NCBI GenBank assembly: GCA_910589165.1
Contig: CAJUSP010000009.1
Location: 49,487 to 113,486 of the forward strand
Length of the DNA: 64,000 nt
From: an uncultured Adlercreutzia sp.
GTDB lineage: Bacteria > Actinomycetota > Coriobacteriia > Coriobacteriales > Eggerthellaceae
Direction of reading: 5' to 3'
Shown: one piece after another, positions 15,926 through 24,842 of the stretch
Layout of the letters: the number at the start of each line of letters is the position of its first letter
How positions within the stretch are numbered: the first letter of the stretch is position 1
The notes under the pieces: model-generated
The model's database searches: none
The model's input: the letters and a program-made list of their open reading frames with translations, nothing else
Told to the model about the DNA's origin: nothing
Position numbers and translations under genes: made by a program

Positions 15926-17527
15926 TCAGTTGACCTCGAAGTGCTCGACGGCATCGAGGAGTTCTTGGCGACTGCCTACGCCGGCCTTGGCGTAGATGTG
16001 GCGCACATGGGTCTTGATGGTGCCCGTGGTGACGAACAACTCGTTGGCGACGTAGGGAAGGCTGCGCCCGCGCACGAGGTAGCCGAGGATTTCCGCCTCG
16101 CGCGCAGTGAGCCCGTACGCGTGCGAAAAGTCCTCGAGGTGCGAGTCGGTTGTGGGCTCGCTGGTGGCTTGTGCGCCTACGACAGGCGGGACGCCTTTGC
16201 CCTGAAGGCTCGACTGCGCAAGTTCCGCCGTCTTGTCGCGGCAGGGGTTAGGCATACTGGCGAGAACTGGTCGGGCGTGCTCCTGGGCCTTCTCACCCGC
16301 CGCCGCCTCAGAACGTGCCGTCTCATGCCGCGAAACCTGGGCCACCACCATGAAGAAAAGTGCCAGCAGGCCGATGCCGCACACGGCGTTCAGCACAAAG
16401 GCGCTCGATCCGCCTACCAGGAACAGCTGCTTCCCCAAAAGATTGCCCGCAAGGAGAATGCCCGCAATGACAGCCTGTCCCACGCCGAACGAAAGCAGAG
16501 GCGATAGCCCCTCGGCACGGGTGCTGCGCGTCACCACGACATAAATAAGGGCCTGCAGAAACATGGCGCATCCCTGTACCAGCGCACCGCCCATGGCAAG
16601 GCCGCTCTGGCCGAGCACCATGATGAGCACGAGCCCGACCGCGGTGAACGTGATGGTCACGCGGTACAGCTGCGCGACGGTGAAGGCCTCGTGATCGGCC
16701 GTAAGGGGAATAAGCGCCATCAGCACAATGCAGCTGCACACTACCAGTCCGCCGGGGAAGAGGCTGTCGGCCCCCTCGTAAGACGCCCCCATGATAAGCG
16801 ACGAGACCGTGTTGCCGATAAAGGACGCGACGACGATGACACCGATGGTGCGCCAAGGCAAAACGCGCGACTCCCAGACGCCCGCTGTCATCTCGCCGGG
16901 CATGGCATCGGCGCCCTTGGAGGCGGGAAGCGGGAACACCTCGGTGGACACCCCGTGGCGCGCCGAGGCATCGGTGAGCCAGAGAATCCAAGATGCCACG
17001 GGAAGCACGACAACGATCGCCCTTGCGAAAGGTGGCGGCACGAGGTAAACAGTGCCGAGGTAGATGCCGTAGGCCACGAAGAAGGAAAGCAGAACGATGC
17101 CGGATACGTCGCGCGGCTCCAGCGAATAGCGGGCACCCCAAGCGGCGCTGAGAAAGGTCGCGGCCGCTCCGCAGACGATGCTGCAACCAACGACGGCGCC
17201 GAGGTTGTGCGCAACGAGGGCCCCGGGAATCAGCAGCGTGGCTCCCGTAAGGGCAAGGGCGCAAAGGAGCAGGGCGCCTCGGCCCACCAAAAGAGGGCGC
17301 TTGCGCGACAGGAGCAGAAGCACCGCCACCAGCGCCACGACGGTGCCTTGCGACACGAAGAAGCCGATTTCCAGCCCCGAGCTTTCCGAGCCGAGGCTCG
17401 CGGGTATGAGCGCGGGGCTGAGAAAAGCAAGAAAGCCCCAGGCCCACAGGGCCGCCGAGCCGATGACGACCGGTGCCCACGAGCGCGATGTTGTACGGCC
17501 GCCAAGGCCGGTGCGTTGCTTGTCCAT
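15926..17527 (-). CDS. Membrane-anchored LuxR-type regulator
   Basis: 533 residues. Residues about 15-400 are very hydrophobic, with roughly 12 membrane helices resembling a transporter-like sensor. After a variable linker, the last 65 residues are a LuxR/GerE helix-turn-helix (YGLTAREAEILGYLVRGRSLPYVANELFVTTGTIKTHVRHIYAKAG, shown here in part). GGGAGG precedes the ATG. It is divergent from the flavoprotein gene at 17744, with a 216-base shared control region containing palindromes. This architecture is strongly expanded in Eggerthellaceae beside respiratory reductases; control of the neighbour in response to its substrate is inferred. Confidence 0.88.
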   Translation of the reverse strand: MDKQRTGLGGRTTSRSWAPVVIGSAALWAWGFLAFLSPALIPASLGSESSGLEIGFFVSQGTVVALVAVLLLLSRKRPLLVGRGALLLCALALTGATLLIPGALVAHNLGAVVGCSIVCGAAATFLSAAWGARYSLEPRDVSGIVLLSFFVAYGIYLGTVYLVPPPFARAIVVVLPVASWILWLTDASARHGVSTEVFPLPASKGADAMPGEMTAGVWESRVLPWRTIGVIVVASFIGNTVSSLIMGASYEGADSLFPGGLVVCSCIVLMALIPLTADHEAFTVAQLYRVTITFTAVGLVLIMVLGQSGLAMGGALVQGCAMFLQALIYVVVTRSTRAEGLSPLLSFGVGQAVIAGILLAGNLLGKQLFLVGGSSAFVLNAVCGIGLLALFFMVVAQVSRHETARSEAAAGEKAQEHARPVLASMPNPCRDKTAELAQSSLQGKGVPPVVGAQATSEPTTDSHLEDFSHAYGLTAREAEILGYLVRGRSLPYVANELFVTTGTIKTHVRHIYAKAGVGSRQELLDAVEHFEVN

Positions 17528-17588
17528 AAGCCAATCCTCCCTGCGATCATGGTAGCGTACACGCGGCCTGTTCCCCCTGACGTTTTTT

Positions 17589-17643
17589 CGGTACCGTAAG
17601 GCTATGAACAGGGAAGATGCGAATATCTACCGTTTCGGTAGAT
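17589..17643. promoter_or_regulatory. Candidate operator between LuxR and flavoprotein genes
   Basis: A perfect palindrome CGGTACCG (17589-17596) and a perfect inverted repeat ATCTACCG-ttt-CGGTAGAT (17625-17643) share the TACCG/CGGTA half-site. Their centres are about 40 bp apart, near four helical turns. They lie midway between the two divergent starts (17527 and 17744), which suits a LuxR-type dimer. Binding is inferred. Confidence 0.5.
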
Positions 17644-17743
17644 GCAGCAGGACGCGGGCGGATGCCACAATGCGCCTCATTGCGGCTGCGGGGTACGACA
17701 AGGCGCCCCGGCAAGAAGCCGCCCGATTTGGAGGGAGTATTCA

Positions 17744-19447
17744 ATGACCAAAGAACAGGCAACTGAAGTGCAGACGGTTCGCGGCGTGAGCCGTCGCAAC
17801 TTTCTGGCCGGCGCCGCTGTGGCTGCTGGTGCGGCGGTGGCCGCGGGCATGGCCGGCTGCGCCCCGGCAACGCAGTCGGAGGTGAACGCCGCCACGGTGG
17901 CCGCCGACGATGCCGCCGCGAACGGCGCCATGCAGACCACCGATCCCGCCAAGGCCGTGTGGCCCGTGGTTGAAGAGGTGGAAGTGGGCTCGGCCGGCGA
18001 GGGTGTTATCGCCTTTGTGGCCGACCCGATTCCGGCTGAGGAGATCGTCGCTACCCATGACGTGGACGTCGTGGTGTGCGGCCTGGGACCGGCGGGAGAC
18101 GCGGCCGCGCTGGCCTGCGCCGAGCAGGGGCTCAAGACCGTGGCCGTGGAGAAGCAGAACCGCGGCAACTACAACTCCGCCACCATTGGCGGCACCGATT
18201 CCGAGCTCCACAAGTTCTGGGGCATGGAATACGACACCACCGAGTGGATGTCTGACGCCATGATCGGCTGCTCGTTCCAGGCCGACATGGAGCTGTACCA
18301 GCACTACCTCGAGAACAACGGCGAGGCTGTGAACTGGTACATCAGCCACTTCGATAACCAGGACTTCAACGATTACCCGCTCACCTTCGCCGCCGGCGAC
18401 TTCCCGGACTTCCGCGAGCAGTACGACCCCACGGCGCTCAGCCGCTCGTGGAACACGTCGCTGAACCTGCCCTATCCCCCGGGCGAGCTGGCCGACATTC
18501 TGGCGGGCTTTCTCACCGATGCCGGCGTGGAAATCCGCTACGAGACCCCGGCCTGCCAGCTGGTGACCGACGACGCCGGCAAGGTGACCGGCGTCGTCGT
18601 GAAGAGCGCCGACGGCTACGAGCAGTACAACTGCGCCAAGGGCGTCGTGCTGGCCACGGGCGGCTACGAGTTCAACCAGCAGATGCTGAAGGAGCGCTGT
18701 CGTCCGCGCGGTGTGCCGGGTGCGTGGCTTACGGGCGCGTTCGGCAACACGGGTGACGGCCTGCAGATGGGCGTCGCCGTGGGTGCGGCCGAGGACGAGT
18801 TCCCGCAGCCCATCATGCTCGACCCCGAGCAGCTCATGCCCTTTGTGCGCGTGAACAACCTGGGCAAGCGTTTCACGCCGGAGTACGACCCTTACGGGCA
18901 GCTGGCCATGGCCATCCAGTACCAGCCCGGCACCTACGACTTCTACATCGTTGACAGCGCGCTGGACACCAAGATCGACAAGATTTGGACGCCGAGCTCG
19001 TCGTGCTACGGCCCCAAGGAAATATGGATCGCCGCCGCTCAGAGCGAGAACGCCTTCAAGGCCGACACCCTGGAGGAGCTCGCCGAGCTCATGGGCGTCG
19101 ATGCCGACACGTTTGTGGAGACCATCAACCACTGGAACGAGATGTGTGCTGCCGGCAAGGATACCGATTTCGATATGCCTGGCAATATGATGATGACCAT
19201 CGATACGCCGCCGTTCTACGCCACCAAGGAGTATGCCGACGGCCTGTGCACCGCGGGCGGCCTGCTGGTTAACACCGACTGTCAGGTGCTGAAGCTCGAC
19301 CGCCAGCCCATCGAGGGACTGTACGCGGCCGGCATTGTGTCGGGCGGCATGTTCTACAACACCTACCCGCACAACCTGAACTGCCTGTCCCACACCCGCA
19401 ACTGCCTGATGGGCTACACCATCGGCAAGGTGCTCGGGGGCAAGTAG
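17744..19447 (+). CDS. Tat-exported FAD-dependent reductase (fumarate reductase/UrdA flavoprotein family)
   Basis: 567 residues. Twin-Arg signal SRRNFLAGAAVAAGAAVAAG with a lipobox-like MAGC, so a lipid-anchored extracytoplasmic protein is possible. The FAD dinucleotide motif begins at VVVCGLGPAGDAAALACAEQ. A second FAD segment is VLATGGYEFN, and GLYAAGIVSGG lies near the C-terminus. There is no FMN-binding or haem domain, so electrons must come from a separate carrier. Conserved Ser-His-x-Arg (LSHTRN) close to the end probably contributes to the active site. Substrate unknown; the family reduces C=C bonds of acrylate-type acids. The start at 17744 follows GGAGGGAG. Confidence 0.85.
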   Translation: MTKEQATEVQTVRGVSRRNFLAGAAVAAGAAVAAGMAGCAPATQSEVNAATVAADDAAANGAMQTTDPAKAVWPVVEEVEVGSAGEGVIAFVADPIPAEEIVATHDVDVVVCGLGPAGDAAALACAEQGLKTVAVEKQNRGNYNSATIGGTDSELHKFWGMEYDTTEWMSDAMIGCSFQADMELYQHYLENNGEAVNWYISHFDNQDFNDYPLTFAAGDFPDFREQYDPTALSRSWNTSLNLPYPPGELADILAGFLTDAGVEIRYETPACQLVTDDAGKVTGVVVKSADGYEQYNCAKGVVLATGGYEFNQQMLKERCRPRGVPGAWLTGAFGNTGDGLQMGVAVGAAEDEFPQPIMLDPEQLMPFVRVNNLGKRFTPEYDPYGQLAMAIQYQPGTYDFYIVDSALDTKIDKIWTPSSSCYGPKEIWIAAAQSENAFKADTLEELAELMGVDADTFVETINHWNEMCAAGKDTDFDMPGNMMMTIDTPPFYATKEYADGLCTAGGLLVNTDCQVLKLDRQPIEGLYAAGIVSGGMFYNTYPHNLNCLSHTRNCLMGYTIGKVLGGK

Positions 19448-19507
19448 GCATCAGCTTTTCGAGCTATCCCCCTGGGGCGGCGCTTCCCTCCCTGCGTCGC
19501 CCCTCGG

Positions 19508-19533
19508 CGGCCCGCCCCGTGCGGGCCGCTTTT
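19508..19533 (+). terminator. Rho-independent terminator after the flavoprotein gene
   Basis: CGGCCCGC-cccgt-GCGGGCCG then CTTTT, identical in arms and loop to 15529-15555. It separates the flavoprotein gene from the convergent LuxR gene. Confidence 0.9.
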
Positions 19534-19584
19534 GCTTTCCCAGCCGGTGCGCATCATGCGAGGCGGTAGCGCGTGGCCGTAAAG

Positions 19585-19612
19585 CGACGATTCTGCTTAG
19601 GGGGCGTAGCTT
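19585..19612. repeat. Copy of the cluster A motif at a LuxR gene end
   Basis: GACGATTCTGCTTAGGGGGC and its next few bases match 15599-15623 at about 22 of 25 positions. This copy overlaps the last codon and stop (TAA) of the minus-strand LuxR gene, so part of the repeat is coding here. Confidence 0.45.
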
Positions 19613-21273
19613 TCTACGAGTTCTATGAGTTCTTGGCGCTTGTGGATGTCCAGTTTGGCGTAAATGCGCTTGGAATGGGTGCGGATGGTGTTCTCACTCA
19701 CCACAAGCATCTCGGCGATGCGGGCTACGGAGTTGCCGCGGGCGATGAGCTCGGCCACCTCGGTCTCGCGGGCCGACAGGCCGTAGGCCTCGCGCACCAT
19801 GGCCATCTGCTTCGAGAACCGGTCGCGGTAGTCGCCTCCGTCGAGCGGGACGGCGAAGGGGGCAGGCGCGGGAAGGGGCTCCGTAAAAGGTGCGTCAGCG
19901 TGGGCCCCGGAAGGTTTCGTTTGGGGCCGTGCCGGCTCTTTCGGCGAAGGTTGCGGCCTCCCTACCGCCAAGGGCTGCGAGGCTTCCACAGCGGGAAGCG
20001 CCTGCGAAGGCGCCGCGCCGGCCAGGGGCTTCTCGGGTGCCGCCGGCCGGGTGAGGGCCATGAGCTCGATTTCGTCGGCGGTGCTGGCACCCACGGCCGA
20101 TCGGAAGCCGCCCTGGCCCACGAAGTACATGAGCCCCAGCAGCCACAGCGCCACGAGCGCCACCAGCACCAGCGACGGAATGCCCAGCACCGACAGCGAC
20201 TCCACGAAGTGCCCCCCGGCGAACCCCACGTCGTGCAGGGCGTACACGATGCCCCCGAACACGCCGTAGGTGAACACCGGGTTGATGCCCCCGTCTCGCG
20301 ATATTTGGGCGCACTGAATCATCATGAGCATGATGGCCACGCTCCACAGCGCGTACAGCACCGCCGCCAGCCCCCGGGCATAGGCGGCTCCGGCCAGGGG
20401 CAGCAGCAGAAGCGCCGTGGTCACCAGCGGGAAGAACAGCCGATAGGCGGCGCTCACGCTGAAGCGCACGTTCTTCACCGTCCAAGCGGCTAGAAGCGCC
20501 ACCGCCGCCACCAGGGTGGCCGCCATGGAAAGCACGTTCACGAGAGCCCCCACCGAGGGGTCGGCCACGGCGAGCGAGCGCATGATGCCCGCGCAGAACC
20601 CCAAAGCGCCGATGGCCAAAGCCGGCCGCCACAGGTGGCTCACAATGTGGCGGTAGGTGCGCGGGTGCTCGCGCGGGGCGTCTTCGAACATGGGCTGATC
20701 CAGGTCGATGGTGCGGCTCTTCAGCACCACGGCCAGCCCGAACAGCGGCAGGAACACAAGGGGAATGAGGTAGGCGGTCACGGCCACGGGAATGAGGTAC
20801 AGCGCGAAGTACAGCAGGGCGGCCCAGGCGGTGCCGGCAATGAGGTCGCGGTTGCCCTGGGCGGCGTCTTGGCTGGCGAACAGGCGCTGCCACAGCATAT
20901 AGAACCCAGCCGACCCGAGCCCCAGGCACGCGCCACCGCCCGTAGCCAAAGGCAGCGCCGCCCCGGGCAGGTAGATGCCGGCGATGAGCAGGCACCATCC
21001 CAGCATGTAGGGGGTCACGACGATTTTCACAAGGAACCGGCGCGTCTGCTCGGGGAAAAGGTAGGTACCGGCCGCGCTGGCGAAGAAGCTGAGGGTGAAC
21101 ACAAGCGATTGGGCCAGGAAGAACCCGAGCATCACCGTGGGCGTTTGGAAGCCGACGGGCAGGAAGGGGAACGTGCCGCCCCACACGCTGGCGGCGTTGA
21201 TGGCAAGGAAGAGCCCGTAGCCCAGCGAGGCCACATTCGGCCTCAGCGCCTTGAGCAATGGATGGTCTAACAC
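19597..21273 (-). CDS. Membrane-anchored LuxR-type regulator, divergent from dmsA
   Basis: 558 residues from the GTG at 21273 (AGGGGG seven bases upstream); an ATG at 21294 would add seven residues but has no properly spaced Shine-Dalgarno. About 12 membrane helices, then a long Pro/Ala-rich linker (roughly residues 385-480), then a LuxR helix-turn-helix (YGLSARETEVAELIARGNSV, VSENTIRTHSKRIYAKLDIH). Same architecture as the 15926 and 29975 proteins, but the linker is longer and Pro-rich. Likely controls the divergent dmsA operon. Confidence 0.85.
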   Translation of the reverse strand: MLDHPLLKALRPNVASLGYGLFLAINAASVWGGTFPFLPVGFQTPTVMLGFFLAQSLVFTLSFFASAAGTYLFPEQTRRFLVKIVVTPYMLGWCLLIAGIYLPGAALPLATGGGACLGLGSAGFYMLWQRLFASQDAAQGNRDLIAGTAWAALLYFALYLIPVAVTAYLIPLVFLPLFGLAVVLKSRTIDLDQPMFEDAPREHPRTYRHIVSHLWRPALAIGALGFCAGIMRSLAVADPSVGALVNVLSMAATLVAAVALLAAWTVKNVRFSVSAAYRLFFPLVTTALLLLPLAGAAYARGLAAVLYALWSVAIMLMMIQCAQISRDGGINPVFTYGVFGGIVYALHDVGFAGGHFVESLSVLGIPSLVLVALVALWLLGLMYFVGQGGFRSAVGASTADEIELMALTRPAAPEKPLAGAAPSQALPAVEASQPLAVGRPQPSPKEPARPQTKPSGAHADAPFTEPLPAPAPFAVPLDGGDYRDRFSKQMAMVREAYGLSARETEVAELIARGNSVARIAEMLVVSENTIRTHSKRIYAKLDIHKRQELIELVESYAP

Positions 21274-21421
21274 GTTGGTCCCCCTGGCATTCATTCCCCG
21301 CGTTTGCTCGCCCCCGCACCTGTCTTCGCAGCCTTCCGGCGTAGGTCCGCGCTGACGCTCGAAGGTGCGCCATGCGACCCGTCGGCACCCGCCGGGATGG
21401 CGGCCCGCGGGGTCTCTCCTC

Positions 21422-21535
21422 TATAATAAGTATAGCGTCTCGCCGACGGGCTTCTGGGGGAAATCCGTCGGCATGAAGCGGTGTCACCCTCGCATGAACT
21501 GGGGAAATGCGAAATTCACATGAGTTATGTGACAC
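21422..21535 (+). promoter_or_regulatory. dmsA control region with several inverted repeats
   Basis: The 360-base interval 21274-21633 between LuxR and dmsA starts holds a TATAAT at 21422-21427. It also holds GCCGACGG/CCGTCGGC (21442-21449 and 21465-21472), GTGTCAC/GTGACAC (21481-21487 and 21529-21535), TCGCAT/ATGCGA (21490-21495 and 21507-21512), and TCACAT-5-ATGTGA (21516-21532). One or more are probably binding sites for the LuxR protein or a global regulator. No good -35 accompanies the TATAAT. Confidence 0.45.
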
Positions 21536-21633
21536 GGCGTTCTCGCCAAGTGCCTAGAATGCGGCCTATCGACGGCCCGTTCACAAGGCGCCGTCGGCGA
21601 GCAAGATGCGAGAGAAGAGGAAACGGAGGGACC

Positions 21634-24072
21634 ATGACCAACCATGAGGAGATGGCCTTGTCGCGTCGCACGTTCGTAAAGGGTTCGGCCTTGGCCGGTT
21701 TGGGTGCCGCTGCCGTGGGCACGACATCGCTGTTCGGCTGCGCGCCGGCTACCGAGGGCGGCGAGGACCTGGCCGCCACGGGCGAGGGAGCCGCGCCGGC
21801 CGACGAGAAGATCGTCTGGACTCACTGCCATGTGAACTGCGGCGGCGCCTGCGTGCTGCAGTGCCACGTGGCCGACGACGAGATCACCTATGTAGAATCC
21901 GACAACACCGGCGACGCCAGCTTCGGCGGCTTCCAGGCCCGCGCCTGCCTGCGCGGCCGTTCCATCCGCCGCTGGATCAACGGCGCCGACCGCCTGAACT
22001 ACCCCATGCGCCGCGTGGCCGGCACCAAGCGCGGCGACGGCCAGTACGAGCAGATCAGCTGGGACGAGGCCCTCGACACCATCGCGGCCGAGTTCAAGCG
22101 CATCACCGAGACCTACGGCAACGAGTCGGTGTTCGTCCAGGAATGCTCGGGCGTCGAGCAGAACGTCATGATGAACAACCCGTTCTTCCGCCTGTTCAAC
22201 CTGTGCGGCGGTGTGGTCACCCGCTACGGCAACTACTCCAACGGCGCCCTCACCTTCGGCGCCCAGCCCTTCACCTACGGCGGCGGCTGGGGCAAGCGCT
22301 CCTACAAGACGCTTGAGGAAGGCGAGCTGGTGGTGCTGTTCGGCAACGCTCCCTGCGACACCCGCATGGCCGGCGACGGCCACGGCTACGACCTATCGGT
22401 GGCCATCGAGCAGAAGGGCGTGCGCGTCATCTGCATCGACCCGCGCCGCAGCGAGATTGCCACGAACCACGACGTGGAGTGGATTCCCATCATGCCCGGC
22501 ACCGACGCGGCACTCGTGGCTGGCATTGCCCATGAGCTCATCGCGGCCGACCTGGTGGATGTGGACTTCCTGCACACCTACTGCGTGGGCTACGACGAAG
22601 AGACCCTGCCCGAGGGCGCGCCGGCGAACAGCTCCTACTACGCCTACGTTATGGGCACCGGCTACGACATGGTGGAGAAGACCCCTGCGTGGGCCGCGGC
22701 CATCACGAAGATCCCCGAGGCTCGCATTATCCAGCTGGCCCACGAGATCGGTGAGGCGAAGCCCTGCTTCATCGTCCAGGGCTGGGGCCCGCAGCGCCGC
22801 ACCAACGGCGAGACGGCGGCCCGCGCCATCGCCCTGCTTCCGCAGCTCGTCGGCCAGGTGGGCAAGCCCTCTACCAACTCCGGTCTGCGCGAGGGCAACG
22901 GCGGTTTCGAGCTGCCGAGCCTGCCCACCGGCGACAACCCCATCGAGGTCAAGTTCCCGAACTACCTGTGGCCCGAGGCCATTCGCGACGGGCAGAAGCT
23001 CACGGCACTGAACGCCGGCATCCAGGGCGGCGACGCGCTGCCCGCGCCTATCAAGATGATGATCAACTACGGCAACAACATGCCGGCCAATCAGAACGGC
23101 GACATCAACACCACCACCGACATCCTGCGCGACGAGAGCCTCTGCGAGTTCATCGTCTGCTACGACGTGGTCATGACCGATTCCGCCAACTACGCCGACA
23201 TCATCCTGCCGGACCTGACGCCTCAGGAAACCTGGACCCTTTCCACCCAGGGCGAGAACAACGATTCGAAGGGCATCTGGTTCGGCCAGCCCACCACCTC
23301 GGCGAAGTTCGAGCGCCGCGAGGTGTACGAGGTGTGCGCCGACCTGGCCGAGCGCCTTGGCGTGGCCGACGAGTACACCGACGGCGGCAAGACCCGCGAG
23401 GACTGGTGCCGCGCGCTCTACGAGGAGTGGCGCGCCGAGAACCCGCAGGCTCCCACCTGGGAAGAGGGCCTGGCCATGGGTATCTACAAGGAGGACATCG
23501 AGGTCGAAAACGACACCGACCCCTTCATCGAGGATCCCGAGGCCAACCCGCTGGAAACCGCCACGGGCAAGATTCAGGTGTACGCGCCGGAACTGGCTGA
23601 GATGGCGGCCACCTGGGAGCTTCCCGAGGGCGACGTCATCATGCCCATCCCCGCCTACGTGCCCGGCTTCAACGGGCCCGATGCGGCGACCGAGGCCTAC
23701 CCGCTGCACTTCACCGGCTACCACACCAAGGCCCACACCCATTCCAGCTACGCGAACAACCAGATCATCCAGGACGCCCATCGCCACAACGTGTGGGTGA
23801 ACCCGCTGGATGCCGAGGAGCGCGGCATTAAGAACGGCGACACCGTGCGCGTGTTCAACGAGCAGGGCGAGATTCTCATCGAGGCCCGCGTGACCGACCG
23901 CATCATGCCCGGCGTGGCGGCCATCCCCCAGGGCTCCTGGCACAGCGCCGACATGAACGGCGACCGCGTGGACAAGGGCGGCTGCATCAACACGCTGACG
24001 AGCCGCCACTGCACGCCCGTGGCCAAGGCCACCGGCCAGCACACCTTCATCGGTCAGATCGCGAAAGCTTAA
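21634..24072 (+). CDS. dmsA: DmsA-like catalytic subunit, Tat-exported molybdopterin oxidoreductase
   Basis: 812 residues, the usual DmsA length. Tat signal SRRTFVKGSALAGLGAAAVG with a possible lipobox (LFGC). [4Fe-4S] motif CHVNCGGACVLQ with a later Cys in ACLRG. RYGNYSNGALTFG places Ser202 as the predicted Mo ligand, as in DMSO reductase (YG.YS.G). The C-terminal cofactor-binding region includes ANNQIIQDAHRHNVWVNP. GGAGGG lies three bases before the ATG. First of a dmsA-B-B'-D-C operon. Substrate is likely a sulfoxide or N-oxide, but DmsA paralogues in this family are diverse. Confidence 0.85.
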   Translation: MTNHEEMALSRRTFVKGSALAGLGAAAVGTTSLFGCAPATEGGEDLAATGEGAAPADEKIVWTHCHVNCGGACVLQCHVADDEITYVESDNTGDASFGGFQARACLRGRSIRRWINGADRLNYPMRRVAGTKRGDGQYEQISWDEALDTIAAEFKRITETYGNESVFVQECSGVEQNVMMNNPFFRLFNLCGGVVTRYGNYSNGALTFGAQPFTYGGGWGKRSYKTLEEGELVVLFGNAPCDTRMAGDGHGYDLSVAIEQKGVRVICIDPRRSEIATNHDVEWIPIMPGTDAALVAGIAHELIAADLVDVDFLHTYCVGYDEETLPEGAPANSSYYAYVMGTGYDMVEKTPAWAAAITKIPEARIIQLAHEIGEAKPCFIVQGWGPQRRTNGETAARAIALLPQLVGQVGKPSTNSGLREGNGGFELPSLPTGDNPIEVKFPNYLWPEAIRDGQKLTALNAGIQGGDALPAPIKMMINYGNNMPANQNGDINTTTDILRDESLCEFIVCYDVVMTDSANYADIILPDLTPQETWTLSTQGENNDSKGIWFGQPTTSAKFERREVYEVCADLAERLGVADEYTDGGKTREDWCRALYEEWRAENPQAPTWEEGLAMGIYKEDIEVENDTDPFIEDPEANPLETATGKIQVYAPELAEMAATWELPEGDVIMPIPAYVPGFNGPDAATEAYPLHFTGYHTKAHTHSSYANNQIIQDAHRHNVWVNPLDAEERGIKNGDTVRVFNEQGEILIEARVTDRIMPGVAAIPQGSWHSADMNGDRVDKGGCINTLTSRHCTPVAKATGQHTFIGQIAKA

Positions 24073-24087
24073 GGGAGGGGTTAAACC

Positions 24088-24711
24088 ATGACTCAGTACG
24101 GTTTCCATTTCGACGGCACGCGCTGCACCGGCTGCAAGACCTGCGTGCTGGCCTGCAAGGACAAGAACAACCTGCCGAGCGAGATCAACTACCGCAACGT
24201 GCAGGAGTACGGCGGCGGCACCTGGACGGCCGACGCGGCCGGCTGCTGGTCCCACGACACGTTCACCTACCATGTGTCGGTGGCCTGCAACCACTGCGAA
24301 TTCCCCGTGTGCCTGGGCAAGTGCCCCCAGGGCGCCATTCAGAAGGACGACGAGACGGGGCGCGTGTGGTCCGACCCCGAGAAGTGCATCGGCTGCGGCA
24401 CCTGCGCCATGGCCTGCCCCTACGGCGCCCCGAAGGTGGACAAGGAGCAGATGAAGTCCGTGAAGTGCGACATGTGCGCAGACCGCGTCGCCGAGGGCAA
24501 GCAGCCCATCTGCGTGGAGGCCTGCCCCCTGCGCGCCCTGGACTTCGGCGACATCGACGAGCTGCGCGCCACCTACGGCGACCTGGCCGAGATCGCGCCT
24601 CTGCCCGCGGCCAGCGAAACGACGCCCTGCCTGGTGATTACGGCGCCGGCGGCGGCCAAGCCGGCCGGGGACGCCTCGGGCACGGTCGTGAACGAGAGCG
24701 AGATCTGTTAG
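24088..24711 (+). CDS. dmsB: DmsB-like 4Fe-4S electron-transfer subunit
   Basis: 207 residues with four cluster motifs (CTGCKTCVLACK, CNHCEFPVCLGKCP, CIGCGTCAMACPYG, CDMCADRV...CVEACPLRA). Starts MTQYGFHFDGTRC, as typical DmsB. It shuttles electrons between the C anchor and the catalytic subunit. It begins 15 bases after dmsA with a GGGAGGGG ribosome site. Confidence 0.92.
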   Translation: MTQYGFHFDGTRCTGCKTCVLACKDKNNLPSEINYRNVQEYGGGTWTADAAGCWSHDTFTYHVSVACNHCEFPVCLGKCPQGAIQKDDETGRVWSDPEKCIGCGTCAMACPYGAPKVDKEQMKSVKCDMCADRVAEGKQPICVEACPLRALDFGDIDELRATYGDLAEIAPLPAASETTPCLVITAPAAAKPAGDASGTVVNESEIC

Positions 24712-24757
24712 AAGCGGGGGCGTCCGTGATAGGATAGCCGCGAAACGAACGCTTCGG

Positions 24758-24787
24758 GGAAGGCGGGGCCAGCTGGTTCCGCCTTCC
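24758..24787 (+). terminator. Hairpin between the two dmsB-like genes
   Basis: GGAAGGCGG and CCGCCTTCC pair perfectly (9 bp) around a 12-base loop that itself contains the palindrome CCAGCTGG. No T tract. It probably attenuates or stabilises the upstream dmsA-dmsB message relative to the downstream dmsB'-D-C part. Confidence 0.5.
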
Positions 24788-24842
24788 GTGGTTGCCGGGC
24801 GCCGCTTGGGGCGAGCGCTGCGGCCAGGGGAAAGGGGGCCTT

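Noticed and set aside
15642..15954. Short open frames on both strands in cluster A
   Set aside because: They are made of the inverted repeats themselves and lack ribosome sites.
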